A DNA stretch of 64,000 bases from Eubacterium sp. CAG:274 (GCA_000432155.1 FR888494.1:88003-152002); one strand, 5' to 3'; shown: positions 18,097-26,642, counted from the stretch's first letter. The notes: generated by a model not told the origin, from the sequence alone. Program-made: numbers and translations.

Positions 18097-18777
18097 CTAT
18101 TTTAAAAGTGGGTCAACTGTTCCATTAGCCTCAAAAGCAGCCTGTCTGTCTATGCAAGTACCACACTTACCACAAGGCTTGTCATTACCTTCGTAACAAC
18201 TCCAAGTAAGCTCATAAGGCACACCAATTTCAAGACCAGTTTTTACAACGCCTGCCTTATTCATATTAACAAAAGGAGCTTCAACAACAAGCTGTCTACC
18301 ACTACCCTCATATATAGCCTTATTCATAGCATCATTAAATACCTGACTGCAATCTGGATAAGCATTACCGGCAGCATCATCACTATGAGCACCATATAAA
18401 ATTTTACTGCAACCCTTTGAAAGTGCAATACTGGCAGCAGAAGAAATAAATAAACCATTTCTAAAAGGAACATATGTTGCTACAGGCTTTCCGTCTGTTT
18501 TCTTAATCTGTTCCGCATAGCTTTCGTGGGCAATTTCCTGATTAGAGTGTGAAAGAAGTGAACAATCACTATAGTCAAAAATTGAACTTAAATTTAACTT
18601 AATATGCTCTACGCCATAGTAATTTGCAACTGCATCAGATGCCTTTAATTCCTTATCGTGTTTCTGACCATAGAAAATAGATAAGGCAACTACATTTTCC
18701 TTGCCATATTCCTTTACAGCAAGACCAAGACAAGTGCTAGAATCAATACCACCACTAGAAAGAACTAAAACTTTCAT
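18097..18777 (-). CDS. queC: 7-cyano-7-deazaguanine synthase
   Basis: 226 residues. PP-loop SSGGIDSSTCL at the N-terminus binds ATP; zinc Cys sit in SCYEGNDKPCGKCGTC. It converts 7-carboxy-7-deazaguanine to preQ0. Four bases separate it from folE. Confidence 0.96.
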   Translation of the reverse strand: MKVLVLSSGGIDSSTCLGLAVKEYGKENVVALSIFYGQKHDKELKASDAVANYYGVEHIKLNLSSIFDYSDCSLLSHSNQEIAHESYAEQIKKTDGKPVATYVPFRNGLFISSAASIALSKGCSKILYGAHSDDAAGNAYPDCSQVFNDAMNKAIYEGSGRQLVVEAPFVNMNKAGVVKTGLEIGVPYELTWSCYEGNDKPCGKCGTCIDRQAAFEANGTVDPLLK

Positions 18778-18781
18778 TTTC

Positions 18782-19351
18782 TTACCCCCTAATTCTCATT
18801 TGTAAAGCTGTATCTGTTTCAAATTTACCTCTTAAAGTTGTTGTATAAGTCTTTGAAGAAATATTCTTAATACCTCTTGCTGTCATACAACTGTGGCAAC
18901 CTTCAATCATAACAGCAACATCTTCTGAACCTGTAACAATAGCCATAATTTCTGCAATATCATTACCAAGTCTTTCCTGAAGCTGTAATCTCTTTGCTGC
19001 CATATCAGCAATTCTTGCAATCTTGCTTAAACCAATAACCTTACCCTTTGGAATATAAGCAACTGAAACCTTCATATCGTACATAAGTGCCATATGGTGT
19101 TCACAATAGCTAAAAACATTTATATCCTTTACAAGAACTACATCGCTAGAGCTTGAACGATAATCCTCTGAAAAAGTTTTGTCAAACATATGGGCAATTT
19201 CTTCATTTGTATAGTTCATACCCTCGAAAACTTCTTCGTACATCTGTGCAACTCTCTTTGGAGTATCAATAAGACCCTCTCTGTTTGGGTCATCTCCAAG
19301 AGCAACCAATATTCCTCTAATATGCTCCTCTATTGCCTTTTTATCAATCAT
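18782..19351 (-). CDS. folE: GTP cyclohydrolase I
   Basis: 189 residues, normal length. YCEHHMA and GCHSCMTARG carry the zinc ligands; the enzyme makes 7,8-dihydroneopterin triphosphate from GTP. Lying between queE and queC, it most likely supplies the substrate of QueD for queuosine, though it may also feed folate synthesis. Confidence 0.96.
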   Translation of the reverse strand: MIDKKAIEEHIRGILVALGDDPNREGLIDTPKRVAQMYEEVFEGMNYTNEEIAHMFDKTFSEDYRSSSSDVVLVKDINVFSYCEHHMALMYDMKVSVAYIPKGKVIGLSKIARIADMAAKRLQLQERLGNDIAEIMAIVTGSEDVAVMIEGCHSCMTARGIKNISSKTYTTTLRGKFETDTALQMRIRG

Positions 19352-19354
19352 ATT

Positions 19355-20017
19355 TTACACTCCTTTTTTATCCGGTGACCATATATACTTGTGCAACTGT
19401 AACTGCATATTTACATCTGTCATATTGTTTTCAATCATAAAATCAACTATCTTTGGTAATTCTATTGTGCCAAAAACAGGACTTATATACAAGTGACATC
19501 TATTTTTTAAATTATATGTGTCAATTATATACTTTGTTTTTTCCAAATCCTCAATGCTACCACAAACAAATTTTATAGTATCATTTTCATCAAGATATTT
19601 ATAATTATCTGTAAGCATAAACTTTTCCATTCCACTATAAGGAGTTTTATAGTCCAATGTTACAGAAGGACAATTTTCAATAGCCTTTACATTTTTAATA
19701 TCTACTGAACCATTTGTTTCTATTTCTATTCTTATATCTTTATCCTTAGCTAAATATTCCAATAGCTCCTGAATACCTTTTTGCAAAAGAGGTTCTCCAC
19801 CTGTGAGGGTTACATTTCTAACTCCTGTGGACTTAATATAATCATATATTTCTTCTTTTGTCATTTGTTCAGCCGGTGCATCTGCTGTATTTGCCCATTT
19901 TGTGTCACAATACACACAATTAAGGTTACAACCTCTGAATCTGATAAAAACTGCTAACTGCCCAGCAAATTTACTTTCGCCATTTATGCTGACAAACTTT
20001 TCAACTACATTATACAT
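19355..20017 (-). CDS. queE: 7-carboxy-7-deazaguanine synthase (radical SAM)
   Basis: 220 residues. The cluster motif CNLNCVYCDTKW (C-x3-C-x2-C) and TLTGGEPLLQ follow a short N-terminal SINGESKFAGQ segment typical of QueE. It converts 6-carboxytetrahydropterin to CDG. Five bases from queD and 3 bp before folE. Confidence 0.93.
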   Translation of the reverse strand: MYNVVEKFVSINGESKFAGQLAVFIRFRGCNLNCVYCDTKWANTADAPAEQMTKEEIYDYIKSTGVRNVTLTGGEPLLQKGIQELLEYLAKDKDIRIEIETNGSVDIKNVKAIENCPSVTLDYKTPYSGMEKFMLTDNYKYLDENDTIKFVCGSIEDLEKTKYIIDTYNLKNRCHLYISPVFGTIELPKIVDFMIENNMTDVNMQLQLHKYIWSPDKKGV

Positions 20018-20022
20018 ATTCT

Positions 20023-20445
20023 TTATACCTCGCTATATGTTGCACAGTTATTTGGTGTTTCATAAACTGTTGCACTTTTTACCTTATAGCCTTTTTTTAC
20101 AAACTCATCATAAAAATATTTTGAAAAATTTTCAGCAGTAGGTCTAAAATCTACTTCTATTACCTTAAAATCTTCTTCCTTGAGTGCCTCAAGAGTTTTT
20201 GGTTTAAGTGTATTTTTTTCTATTATAAGACTGTGGTCAAAGAAGTCCACACTATCCTTTACCTGCTGTTTTAACAAACCAAAGTCAACTATCATACCTC
20301 TGAGTTGACCTTCTTTTTCAAGTTTGTTATCCATAATTTCCATTACTACACGCCATCTATGACCATGGATATTACTACATTTTCCCTCATATCCACTTAA
20401 AAAATGAGCCGAATCAAAACTATGCTCTGTCTTTAATGTATACAT
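20023..20445 (-). CDS. queD: 6-carboxytetrahydropterin synthase
   Basis: 140 residues, the usual QueD size. FDSAHFL and NIHGHRW supply the zinc His residues; VYETPNNCATY near the end completes the T-fold active site. First gene of the operon queD-queE-folE-queC-queF and preceded by the preQ1 riboswitch. Confidence 0.95.
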   Translation of the reverse strand: MYTLKTEHSFDSAHFLSGYEGKCSNIHGHRWRVVMEIMDNKLEKEGQLRGMIVDFGLLKQQVKDSVDFFDHSLIIEKNTLKPKTLEALKEEDFKVIEVDFRPTAENFSKYFYDEFVKKGYKVKSATVYETPNNCATYSEV

Positions 20446-20483
20446 AATCCACCTCTATTTTATATACCCTCTGTCAAAACAAT

Positions 20484-20505
20484 AAAAAAAGGACGCAAAG
20501 CGTCC
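20484..20505 (-). terminator. Riboswitch-controlled terminator ahead of queD
   Basis: GGACGC-TTT-GCGTCC followed on the minus strand by seven T. It stands between the preQ1 aptamer and queD, so it is the expression platform rather than an end of transcription for the recombinase. Confidence 0.85.
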
Positions 20506-20532
20506 CTAGAATATTAACTAAAAAATTAATTT

Positions 20533-20575
20533 AAGCCTAGTTTTATTTATAGACAGGAGGGTCGCGAACTGTCTT
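20533..20575 (-). promoter_or_regulatory. preQ1-I riboswitch
   Basis: Minus strand: stem AGACAG (20569-20574) pairs with CTGTCT (20551-20556), enclosing TTCGCGACCCTC, followed by the A-rich tail ATAAATAAAACTAGGC. The CCC in the loop plus the AAAACTAGG tail is the H-type pseudoknot pattern of class I preQ1 aptamers. With the terminator 28 bp downstream it should switch off the queuosine genes when preQ1 is abundant. Confidence 0.88.
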
Positions 20576-20594
20576 CTATTAAATTATCCTAACA

Positions 20595-20623
20595 ATAATA
20601 ACACAAGTTATGTTATAAATCAA
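20595..20623 (-). promoter_or_regulatory. Promoter of the queuosine operon
   Basis: TTGATT (20618-20623), 17-bp spacer, TATTAT (20595-20600) on the minus strand. The -35 box directly follows the recombinase stop codon and transcription should begin about 12 bases before the riboswitch. Confidence 0.75.
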
Positions 20624-20625
20624 GT

Positions 20626-21672
20626 TTATTCTTCTCTTAATTTAACAATTCTTGCTGCTCGTCTTCTATTGTCATCACTTTGCTGTGCATAATGTTTCTT
20701 TGTTGTATTTACATCACTATGTCCTAATACATCAGCAACCAAGTAAATGTCCCCTGTTTCTCTGTACAATGTTGTGCCATATGTACTTCTCAATTTATGT
20801 GGAGAAATCTTTTTAAGTGTTGTAACCTGTGATGCGTATTTTTTAACCAATTTTTCTACAGCTCTTACGCCTATCCTCTTTTTCTGCATTGATAAAAACA
20901 AGGCTTTTTCATATTCCGGAGCTGTTTCAATAGCCTTTCTCTGCACCAAATAATCCTTTAATGCAATTTCAACTTCTTCCCCAAAATAAACAATCATTTC
21001 CTTTGAGCCTTTTCTTAAAACTCTGACACCATTAACATCAAAGTCTACATCATCAATATCAAGACCTACACATTCTGAAACACGCAAACCTGTACCCAAA
21101 AGCAATGTAACTATAGCTAAATCCCTAATTTTAGTTTTTTCATAGTATTCCTTTTGCTTTGATGTCATTTTTGAACCATTTTCTATAACATCAAGCATTT
21201 CAGCTACTTCATTAGGCTCAAGTCTGACAATTTCCTTTTCGTGTCTTTTAGGAGTTATTGTTAATTCGGCTGGATTTGAAGATATTTTTTCTGTTCTATA
21301 AAAATACTTAAACAGCTTTCTGACTGCTGCCAATTTTCTTGCTTTACCATTTTCTCCATTTGAATACAACTGGCTATCCTCGTCTGAAACATAGTAAGCC
21401 AAATAATCCATAAACTGGTTTATATCAACAACCTTTATTTTTTGTAAATCATCTAAAGTCAAACTTTTAATATCTCTACCCAAAAATTCTTTATTTTCAG
21501 TAACCAAAAAATTGAAGAATACTCTTAAATCATAGGCATACCCCATTCTAGTTTTAGGTAAAGTATTTTGATTTAAGTCTAAGAAAAATTCATTACAAAA
21601 TTCAGGTAATTCTCTTATTATTTCTCTTGTCTTTAAAACTGTTTTATTGTTTTCCTGTTCGTAAAAATTCAT
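20626..21672 (-). CDS. Tyrosine recombinase (XerC/XerD-like)
   Basis: 348 residues. A SAM-like N-terminal core-binding domain (about 20-120) precedes the catalytic domain with R197 (TGLRVSE), H292 and R295 (SPHKLRS), LGH near 317 and the nucleophile Y328 (KKHY). Catalytic set is complete. The start overlaps the TtcA-like gene by 29 bp. There are no phage or integron genes, att-like repeats or tRNA at its flank, so it looks like a chromosomal Xer-type enzyme; whether it is the dif-acting one is not decidable. Confidence 0.85.
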   Translation of the reverse strand: MNFYEQENNKTVLKTREIIRELPEFCNEFFLDLNQNTLPKTRMGYAYDLRVFFNFLVTENKEFLGRDIKSLTLDDLQKIKVVDINQFMDYLAYYVSDEDSQLYSNGENGKARKLAAVRKLFKYFYRTEKISSNPAELTITPKRHEKEIVRLEPNEVAEMLDVIENGSKMTSKQKEYYEKTKIRDLAIVTLLLGTGLRVSECVGLDIDDVDFDVNGVRVLRKGSKEMIVYFGEEVEIALKDYLVQRKAIETAPEYEKALFLSMQKKRIGVRAVEKLVKKYASQVTTLKKISPHKLRSTYGTTLYRETGDIYLVADVLGHSDVNTTKKHYAQQSDDNRRRAARIVKLREE

Positions 21673-22390
21673 TCATTTCACCCCAGCCCTCTAATTCAGA
21701 CCTTTTTATAGCACTAAACACAGTTTCCTCAAAGTAATCGAAATCCTTACCCATACTTTTCATAAAATTCTTTATTTCTTCTCGTTTTGTATTACCGTCT
21801 GCCTTACATTTATTTTTTACAATAGGCAAGCCCTGCTTTCTGGCAAAGCCAATAACATCTTTTTCTGGAACATATATTAAAGGTCTAATAGATGCTATTT
21901 TCTTTTTACTTAAAAAAGTATATGGACTAAAACAATGTATTCTGCCTTCATAAAATAAAGACATAAAGAATGTTTCAATTACATCATCTCTGTTATGCCC
22001 CAAAGCTATTTTATTACAACCTAATTCCTCAACTTTATTATTTAAAGCACCTTTTCGCATTTTTGAACATAAGGCACAAGGATTTTTTTCCTTTCTGGCA
22101 TCGAATATAATTTCGCCAATCTGGGTATCTACTATACTATAGTGAACTCCTAATTCATCACAGAATTTTTGTATAGGAGAAAAATCCATACCTTCAAAAC
22201 CAAGACTAACAGTAACGGCCTCTATTTCAAATTTTTTAGGATAAAATCTCTGCAAACCTTTTAAAGCCATAAGCAAAGTAAGACTATCCTTACCGCCTGA
22301 AATTCCTACAGCAATTCTATCTCCATCTTGTATCATATCATAATCTTGTACAGCTCTTCTAACATAACTAAGAAGTCTTTGCATTTTCAT
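21644..22390 (-). CDS. TtcA-family tRNA thiolation protein (PP-loop ATPase)
   Basis: 248 residues from the ATG at 22390; a GTG twelve bases upstream lies inside the ribosome site GAGGTG and is rejected. GISGGKDSLTLL is the PP-loop and CALCSKMRKG holds the C-x-x-C that binds an iron-sulfur cluster in TtcA, which thiolates C32 of tRNA (family knowledge). The same architecture also occurs in related enzymes, so substrate is uncertain. Confidence 0.8.
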   Translation of the reverse strand: MKMQRLLSYVRRAVQDYDMIQDGDRIAVGISGGKDSLTLLMALKGLQRFYPKKFEIEAVTVSLGFEGMDFSPIQKFCDELGVHYSIVDTQIGEIIFDARKEKNPCALCSKMRKGALNNKVEELGCNKIALGHNRDDVIETFFMSLFYEGRIHCFSPYTFLSKKKIASIRPLIYVPEKDVIGFARKQGLPIVKNKCKADGNTKREEIKNFMKSMGKDFDYFEETVFSAIKRSELEGWGEMNEFLRTGKQ

Positions 22391-22453
22391 ATTCTTATCC
22401 ACCTCAATGAAATAATATTATACTATTTTTTCCTAAAAATCAACAAAAATCAA

Positions 22454-22482
22454 TTGACTAATACTACAATTTTAATTACAAT
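22454..22482 (+). promoter_or_regulatory. Promoter of the GNAT gene
   Basis: TTGACT (22454-22459), 17-bp spacer, TACAAT (22477-22482); same boxes as the eda promoter. Confidence 0.8.
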
Positions 22483-22501
22483 ATAGTTCGAGGTGTTTAT
22501 A

Positions 22502-23026
22502 ATGAACCAAATTAAAATTAGACCTGCAACATTAAATGATGTTCCAGAAATAAACGATATTTTAAACAATGCTATTTTAAATACTACCTACAATTTAAAG
22601 GAACAGGCTCGCCCTATTAATGAGGCCGAAGATTGGTTTAAAACCCATACTGAAGAAGGCTATCCTATAATTGTAGCAGAAATAGATAATGCAGTTGCCG
22701 GCTGGGCATCTCTTTCACATTTTCGTGATTTTTCAGGCTATGATTCTACTGCTGAAGTTTCAGTATATGTTTCTAGTTCTCATCGTCACAAAGGCATAGG
22801 CTCTCTTTTGTTAGCAGAGTTAGAACGAGTTGCTGAATTCCATATGCTTATTGCTGTAATTACAGATAATAACACAGCAAGTCTTACTCTCCACAGTAGA
22901 TGTGGTTTTGCTCCAATGTGCACAATTCACGAATTGGGCAAGAAAAATGGCGAATATCTTTCTATAACATTTATGACTAAAAAAATAAATAAATATTATT
23001 TAGATAAACAAAAAAATCCCACTTAA
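22502..23026 (+). CDS. GNAT-family N-acetyltransferase (phosphinothricin acetyltransferase-like)
   Basis: 174 residues from ATG 22502; a GTG at 22493 is inside the GAGGTG ribosome site. The AEVSVYVSSSHRHKGIGSLLL segment is the GNAT acetyl-CoA motif A, followed by the motif B region ITDNNTASLTLHSRCGF. The N-terminal IRPATLNDVPEI and EDWF segment fits the PAT/YwnH group that acetylates amino-acid analogues or methionine derivatives. The real substrate is unknown. Confidence 0.8.
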   Translation: MNQIKIRPATLNDVPEINDILNNAILNTTYNLKEQARPINEAEDWFKTHTEEGYPIIVAEIDNAVAGWASLSHFRDFSGYDSTAEVSVYVSSSHRHKGIGSLLLAELERVAEFHMLIAVITDNNTASLTLHSRCGFAPMCTIHELGKKNGEYLSITFMTKKINKYYLDKQKNPT

Positions 23027-23040
23027 AAATGGGATTTTTT
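23011..23040. terminator. Bidirectional terminator between GNAT and antiporter genes
   Basis: AAAAAATCCCA-CTTAAAAA-TGGGATTTTTT. The GNAT stop codon lies in the loop. Confidence 0.9.
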
Positions 23041-23045
23041 AGTTA

Positions 23046-24242
23046 TTAAGCTGTTTCAACAGCCTTGTTATTCTTTTCTGTAAGCAACACCTTTAAAAGT
23101 ATTGGAGTTATTAAAGTAGTAATAATAACTACTACTACAATAGCTGGGAACAATGTTTCTGAAAGAAGTCCACAGTCAGCACCCTTTTGGGCAACAATAA
23201 GTGCAACTTCGCCTCTGGAAATCATACCAATACCAATACCAAGTGCCTCTTTATTATTAAATTTACAAATCTTAGCACCTAATCCACAGCCAACAACCTT
23301 AGTCAATATAGCCACTATAGTCAATACAACTGTAAACCATATTATATCCCCTGTTAAGCTTTTCATATTAGTCTGCATACCTATACTAGCAAAGAATACA
23401 GGAGCAAAGAACAGATAATTAAGTACATTGAATTTTTTACCTATATATTCTCTTACAGAGAAAGCACAGAACATAAGACCTGCAAAATATGCACCTGTAA
23501 TATCAGCTACACCAAATCCTTCTTCTGCAATAAAGCTCATAAAAAGACAAAACGCAAGAGCATAAATAGAAATTCTTCTTCTTCTCTTTACACTACCTAT
23601 AAACCTATTCTTTAAGAAGAATACCACAGCACCTGTAAGAACAACAAAAATGAAGAACATAACTATTTTTACAAGAACAATAGTAGGATTTACTGATGTA
23701 TCCTGCATACTTGTAATTGTAGTAAGTACAATAATACCTACAATATCGTCAATAATTGCTGCGCCCATTATTGTAGTACCCATTTTGCCTTTAAGCTTGC
23801 CCATTTCTCTAAGTGTTTCAACTGTTATACTTACAGATGTAGCAGTAAGTGTAACACCTACGAAAACAGCCTTTAAAAAACCTAAGCTATTATTTGCATA
23901 TTCCTCCGGAAACATATACTTAAAGCATAGGAAACCACCTAACAATGGTAAAACTACGCCTAACACAGCTACAAGAAATGATGCTAAACCACTTTTTTTA
24001 AGCTCGTCCAAATCTGTATCAAGACCTGCCATAAACATAAGGAGAATAACACCTATTTCAGAAGCTTTTTGAATAAAGTCCGTATACTCTATAAAGTCAA
24101 GAAAAGACGGACCAAGTATGATACCCGAAATAAGGGCACCTACAACGGCTGGTAACTGAACTCGCCTAGAAATAAGCCCCAAAAATTTCGTAGACAAGAG
24201 TATTACTGCCAAGGAAAATAGATATAAATACTTATCTTCCAC
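23046..24242 (-). CDS. CPA2-family Na+(K+)/H+ antiporter
   Basis: 398 residues, GTG start behind GGAGGTG. About 12-13 hydrophobic segments. The LPAVVGALISGIILGP segment near residue 30 and the MFMAGLDTDLDELKKSG segment are characteristic of KefB/NapA-like antiporters, and AAIIDDIVGIIVL holds the ion-binding Asp pair. No C-terminal TrkA-N domain is attached, unlike Kef. It exchanges cations for protons across the membrane. Its upstream region carries two and a half copies of the intergenic hairpin element. Confidence 0.88.
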   Translation of the reverse strand: MEDKYLYLFSLAVILLSTKFLGLISRRVQLPAVVGALISGIILGPSFLDFIEYTDFIQKASEIGVILLMFMAGLDTDLDELKKSGLASFLVAVLGVVLPLLGGFLCFKYMFPEEYANNSLGFLKAVFVGVTLTATSVSITVETLREMGKLKGKMGTTIMGAAIIDDIVGIIVLTTITSMQDTSVNPTIVLVKIVMFFIFVVLTGAVVFFLKNRFIGSVKRRRRISIYALAFCLFMSFIAEEGFGVADITGAYFAGLMFCAFSVREYIGKKFNVLNYLFFAPVFFASIGMQTNMKSLTGDIIWFTVVLTIVAILTKVVGCGLGAKICKFNNKEALGIGIGMISRGEVALIVAQKGADCGLLSETLFPAIVVVVIITTLITPILLKVLLTEKNNKAVETA

Positions 24243-24275
24243 TTTTAAAACACCTCCTATTTAATTTAGTTTTTT

Positions 24276-24297
24276 AATCGGTACTTTCCGATTCATC
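24276..24297 (+). repeat. Three-hairpin element, fragment B0 (third stem only)
   Basis: AATCGG-TACTTT-CCGATT then CATC, directly before copy B1. Only the third stem-loop and the end of the element remain. Confidence 0.65.
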
Positions 24298-24370
24298 ATT
24301 CAGAACAAATTAACGACCTTAATTTGTGGCTTGACAAGCAAGCCATCGGATTTAGCTTTCCGATTCACTA
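24298..24370 (+). repeat. Three-hairpin element, copy B1
   Basis: Complete: TTCAGA start; stem 1 ACAAATTAA-CGACC-TTAATTTGT (24305-24327); stem 2 GGCTTG-ACAAG-CAAGCC (24328-24344); stem 3 ATCGGA-TTTAGCTT-TCCGAT (24345-24364); TTCA-type end. Stems follow one another without spacer. Confidence 0.92.
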
Positions 24371-24440
24371 TTCAGAACAAATTAACAACCTTAATTTGTG
24401 GCTTGGCAAGCAAGCCATCGGATTTATCTTCCGATTCATC
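24371..24440 (+). repeat. Three-hairpin element, copy B2 (tandem with B1)
   Basis: Stem 1 ACAAATTAA-CAACC-TTAATTTGT (24377-24399); stem 2 GGCTTG-GCAAG-CAAGCC (24400-24416); stem 3 ATCGGA-TTTATCT-TCCGAT (24417-24435); then TTCA. Loops differ from B1 while stems agree. Confidence 0.92.
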
Positions 24441-24443
24441 TAT

Positions 24444-24482
24444 AAAAAATGCGTCTGATCTACAGAAGTAGATTAAACGCAT
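24444..24482 (-). terminator. Terminator of the ANTAR regulator
   Basis: Minus strand ATGCGT and ATCTAC pair with GTAGAT and ACGCAT across a four-base loop with a small asymmetry, followed by a T-run. Confidence 0.8.
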
Positions 24483-24487
24483 AACTT

Positions 24488-25021
24488 CTATGTCTCTATT
24501 ATTATTCTAGCAATATCTGCCATTTTCCTCCCTGTATCCATACTTTTTTTCTGCATATATCTATGAGCTTGAGATTCTGTCATTGAATAGACATCGATCA
24601 AAACACGCTTTGCCCTATCTATCATCTTGAGTTCATCGTCATTTTTAGAATTAATAGTAGGCATATATGAAGACTCTACTGTACTCAACATATCAAGAGA
24701 ACACATTAAGTCATTTTTCTTTAATGGAACTGCTAATTTAAAAATTCTATCTCCACTATATCCAGCCAGTTGTTCACGATTACCTATAACAACAACACTA
24801 AAGCTATCAGATAAATCATAGATTGCCTCTTTAAGATAAGCTCCATTTTTGCCACAATCACAAATAATAACTCCGTCTTTATAATAGGAAACATTGTGTA
24901 TAGTGTCAACTATATTGGTGGATACTGATGCAACTCTGTAACCTGATGAAATTACCATTTTAGCTATAGCTAAGGCCGTTTCTTTTTTGGAAAATGCTAT
25001 AAAAACATTTACATCATTCAT
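24488..25021 (-). CDS. ANTAR-domain antitermination regulator (NitR-like)
   Basis: 177 residues from ATG 25021; a GTG nine bases earlier overlaps the AGGGTG ribosome site. N-terminal half is a receiver-like fold (MNDVNVFIAFSKKETALAI...GVIICDCG) with a poorly preserved phospho-acceptor region; C-terminal ANTAR helices (RAKRVLIDVYSMTESQAHRYMQKKSM) bind RNA hairpins and prevent termination (family knowledge). It lies directly downstream of glnA, the arrangement known for NitR in solventogenic clostridia, and the glnA leader has a terminator-like hairpin, so glnA is the likely target. Confidence 0.85.
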   Translation of the reverse strand: MNDVNVFIAFSKKETALAIAKMVISSGYRVASVSTNIVDTIHNVSYYKDGVIICDCGKNGAYLKEAIYDLSDSFSVVVIGNREQLAGYSGDRIFKLAVPLKKNDLMCSLDMLSTVESSYMPTINSKNDDELKMIDRAKRVLIDVYSMTESQAHRYMQKKSMDTGRKMADIARIIIET

Positions 25022-25126
25022 ACAAATCACCCTTTATTTTTATAAGAAAAATAACCCCTTCAAAGTAATTTTCGTATCAAATACCTTGTTTTTTGCATTA
25101 AAATAATAATAAAAACACCATTTTTG

Positions 25127-25169
25127 TACCTTGACTAATCAAGGCATCGGATTTATCTTTCCGATTCAT
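25127..25169 (+). repeat. Three-hairpin element, copy C (stems 2 and 3)
   Basis: Stem 2 CCTTG-ACTAAT-CAAGG (25129-25144), shorter and closed by C-G instead of G-C pairs; stem 3 ATCGGA-TTTATCTT-TCCGAT, then TTCATT. No TCAGAA start or stem 1. Confidence 0.8.
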
Positions 25170-25180
25170 TAATTCAATAT

Positions 25181-25213
25181 AAAAAACGAGCCCCACCATA
25201 ACGGCAGGACTCG
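25181..25213 (-). terminator. Terminator of glnA
   Basis: Minus strand CGAGTCCTGCC pairs with GGTGGGGCTCG with minor mismatches, followed by six T. Confidence 0.8.
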
Positions 25214-25253
25214 CTGATATTAAACAAATACTAACAACCAGTAAAAATACTAA

Positions 25254-26585
25254 TTAGTAAATTGTCATATATTCATCTAATTCCCACTGAGATACAAACA
25301 TTCTAAAGCTATCCCATTCCTGCATCTTAGAAGTATAGAATGCGTTGTAAGCGTGTTCACCAAGAACTTCCTTAACAAGGCCATCTTCTTCCATAGTCTT
25401 GAGAGCTTCATATAAGCTACCTGGAAGGTTCTTAACACCAAGAGCATCTCTTTCTTCCTGAGTAGACTTGAATAAGTTAACATCTACGCTATCTGGAGCA
25501 GGTAAGTTGTTCTTGATACCGTCCATACCAGCTGCTAAACAGCAAGCTAAGCAAAGGTAAGGATTAGTTGATGGGTCTGGACTTCTTAATTCAACTCTTG
25601 TACCAGCGCCTCTTGAAGCAGGGATTCTGATAATATCAGTTCTGTTAGATGCTGACCAAGCTATGTAACAAGGAGCTTCGTAACCAGGTACAAGTCTCTT
25701 GTAAGAGTTTACAAGTGGGTTAGTAACAGCTGTAATACCAGCAACATGCTTTAATACACCAGCGATGAAGCTGTAAGCTTTGTCAGAAAGCTGTAATTCG
25801 CCAGCTGGGTCGAAGAATGCGTTCTTACCGTCTTTGAATAAAGACATGTTAGTGTGCATACCTGAACCGTTGATACCAAAGATTGGCTTTGGAATAAATG
25901 TAGCATGTAAACCATACTTCTTAGCAATAGTCTTAACTGCTAATCTGAAAGTAACTACATTATCAGCAGTAGTTAAAGCATCAGCATACTTGAAGTCGAT
26001 TTCGTGCTGACCTTCAGCAACTTCGTGGTGAGAAGCTTCGATTTCAAAACCCATCTGTTCAAGAGTTAAACAAATATCTCTTCTTGCATCAGTACCCATA
26101 TCTACTGGGTCAAGGTCAAAATAACCAGCTTCATCATTAGTCTTAGTTGTTGGTCTACCGTTTTCATCAGTCTGGAATAAGAAGAATTCACATTCGTTAC
26201 CTACATTGAATTCGTAGCCTAACTTCTTAGCTTCTGCCATCTGCTTCTTTAAGATACCTCTTGGGTCACCATCAAATGGTTCGCCAGATGGAGTGTAAAC
26301 ATCACAAATAAATCTTGCAACCTTACCAGTCTGTGGTCTCCATGGGTAAATTACAAATGTATCAAGGTCTGGCTTTAAATACATATCAGATTCTTCGATT
26401 CTTGCAAAACCTTCGATTGAAGAACCATCAAACATCATACCGTCTGTTAAAACTTTTTCTAACTGAGAAGATGTAACTGCTACATTCTTAGGAATACCTA
26501 AAACATCAATGAACTGAAGACGAATAAATTCTACATCCTGTTCCTTACATATCTGAATAATTTGATCCTTAGTATACTTTGCCAT
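25254..26585 (-). CDS. glnA: Glutamine synthetase type I
   Basis: 443 residues, the GSI-alpha size of Firmicutes (shorter than the adenylylated GSI-beta). MFDGSSIEGFARI, the HHEVAEGQHEIDF metal site, and NPLVNSYKRLVPGYEAP active-site loop are all visible. It makes glutamine from glutamate, ammonia and ATP. Monocistronic with a consensus promoter and a structured leader. Confidence 0.97.
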   Translation of the reverse strand: MAKYTKDQIIQICKEQDVEFIRLQFIDVLGIPKNVAVTSSQLEKVLTDGMMFDGSSIEGFARIEESDMYLKPDLDTFVIYPWRPQTGKVARFICDVYTPSGEPFDGDPRGILKKQMAEAKKLGYEFNVGNECEFFLFQTDENGRPTTKTNDEAGYFDLDPVDMGTDARRDICLTLEQMGFEIEASHHEVAEGQHEIDFKYADALTTADNVVTFRLAVKTIAKKYGLHATFIPKPIFGINGSGMHTNMSLFKDGKNAFFDPAGELQLSDKAYSFIAGVLKHVAGITAVTNPLVNSYKRLVPGYEAPCYIAWSASNRTDIIRIPASRGAGTRVELRSPDPSTNPYLCLACCLAAGMDGIKNNLPAPDSVDVNLFKSTQEERDALGVKNLPGSLYEALKTMEEDGLVKEVLGEHAYNAFYTSKMQEWDSFRMFVSQWELDEYMTIY

Positions 26586-26642
26586 ACTCTAGTCTCCTTC
26601 CAATAATTGAAATAAAAATAATTTTAATTTTATATAGCAAAA

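Noticed and set aside
20626..21672. Integrated mobile element around the tyrosine recombinase
   Set aside because: No direct repeats, tRNA target, excisionase, or accessory cargo; neighbours are housekeeping genes.
24298..24440. The tandem repeat copies as a small CRISPR array
   Set aside because: The units are adjacent with no spacer, are themselves palindromic, and have no cas genes nearby.
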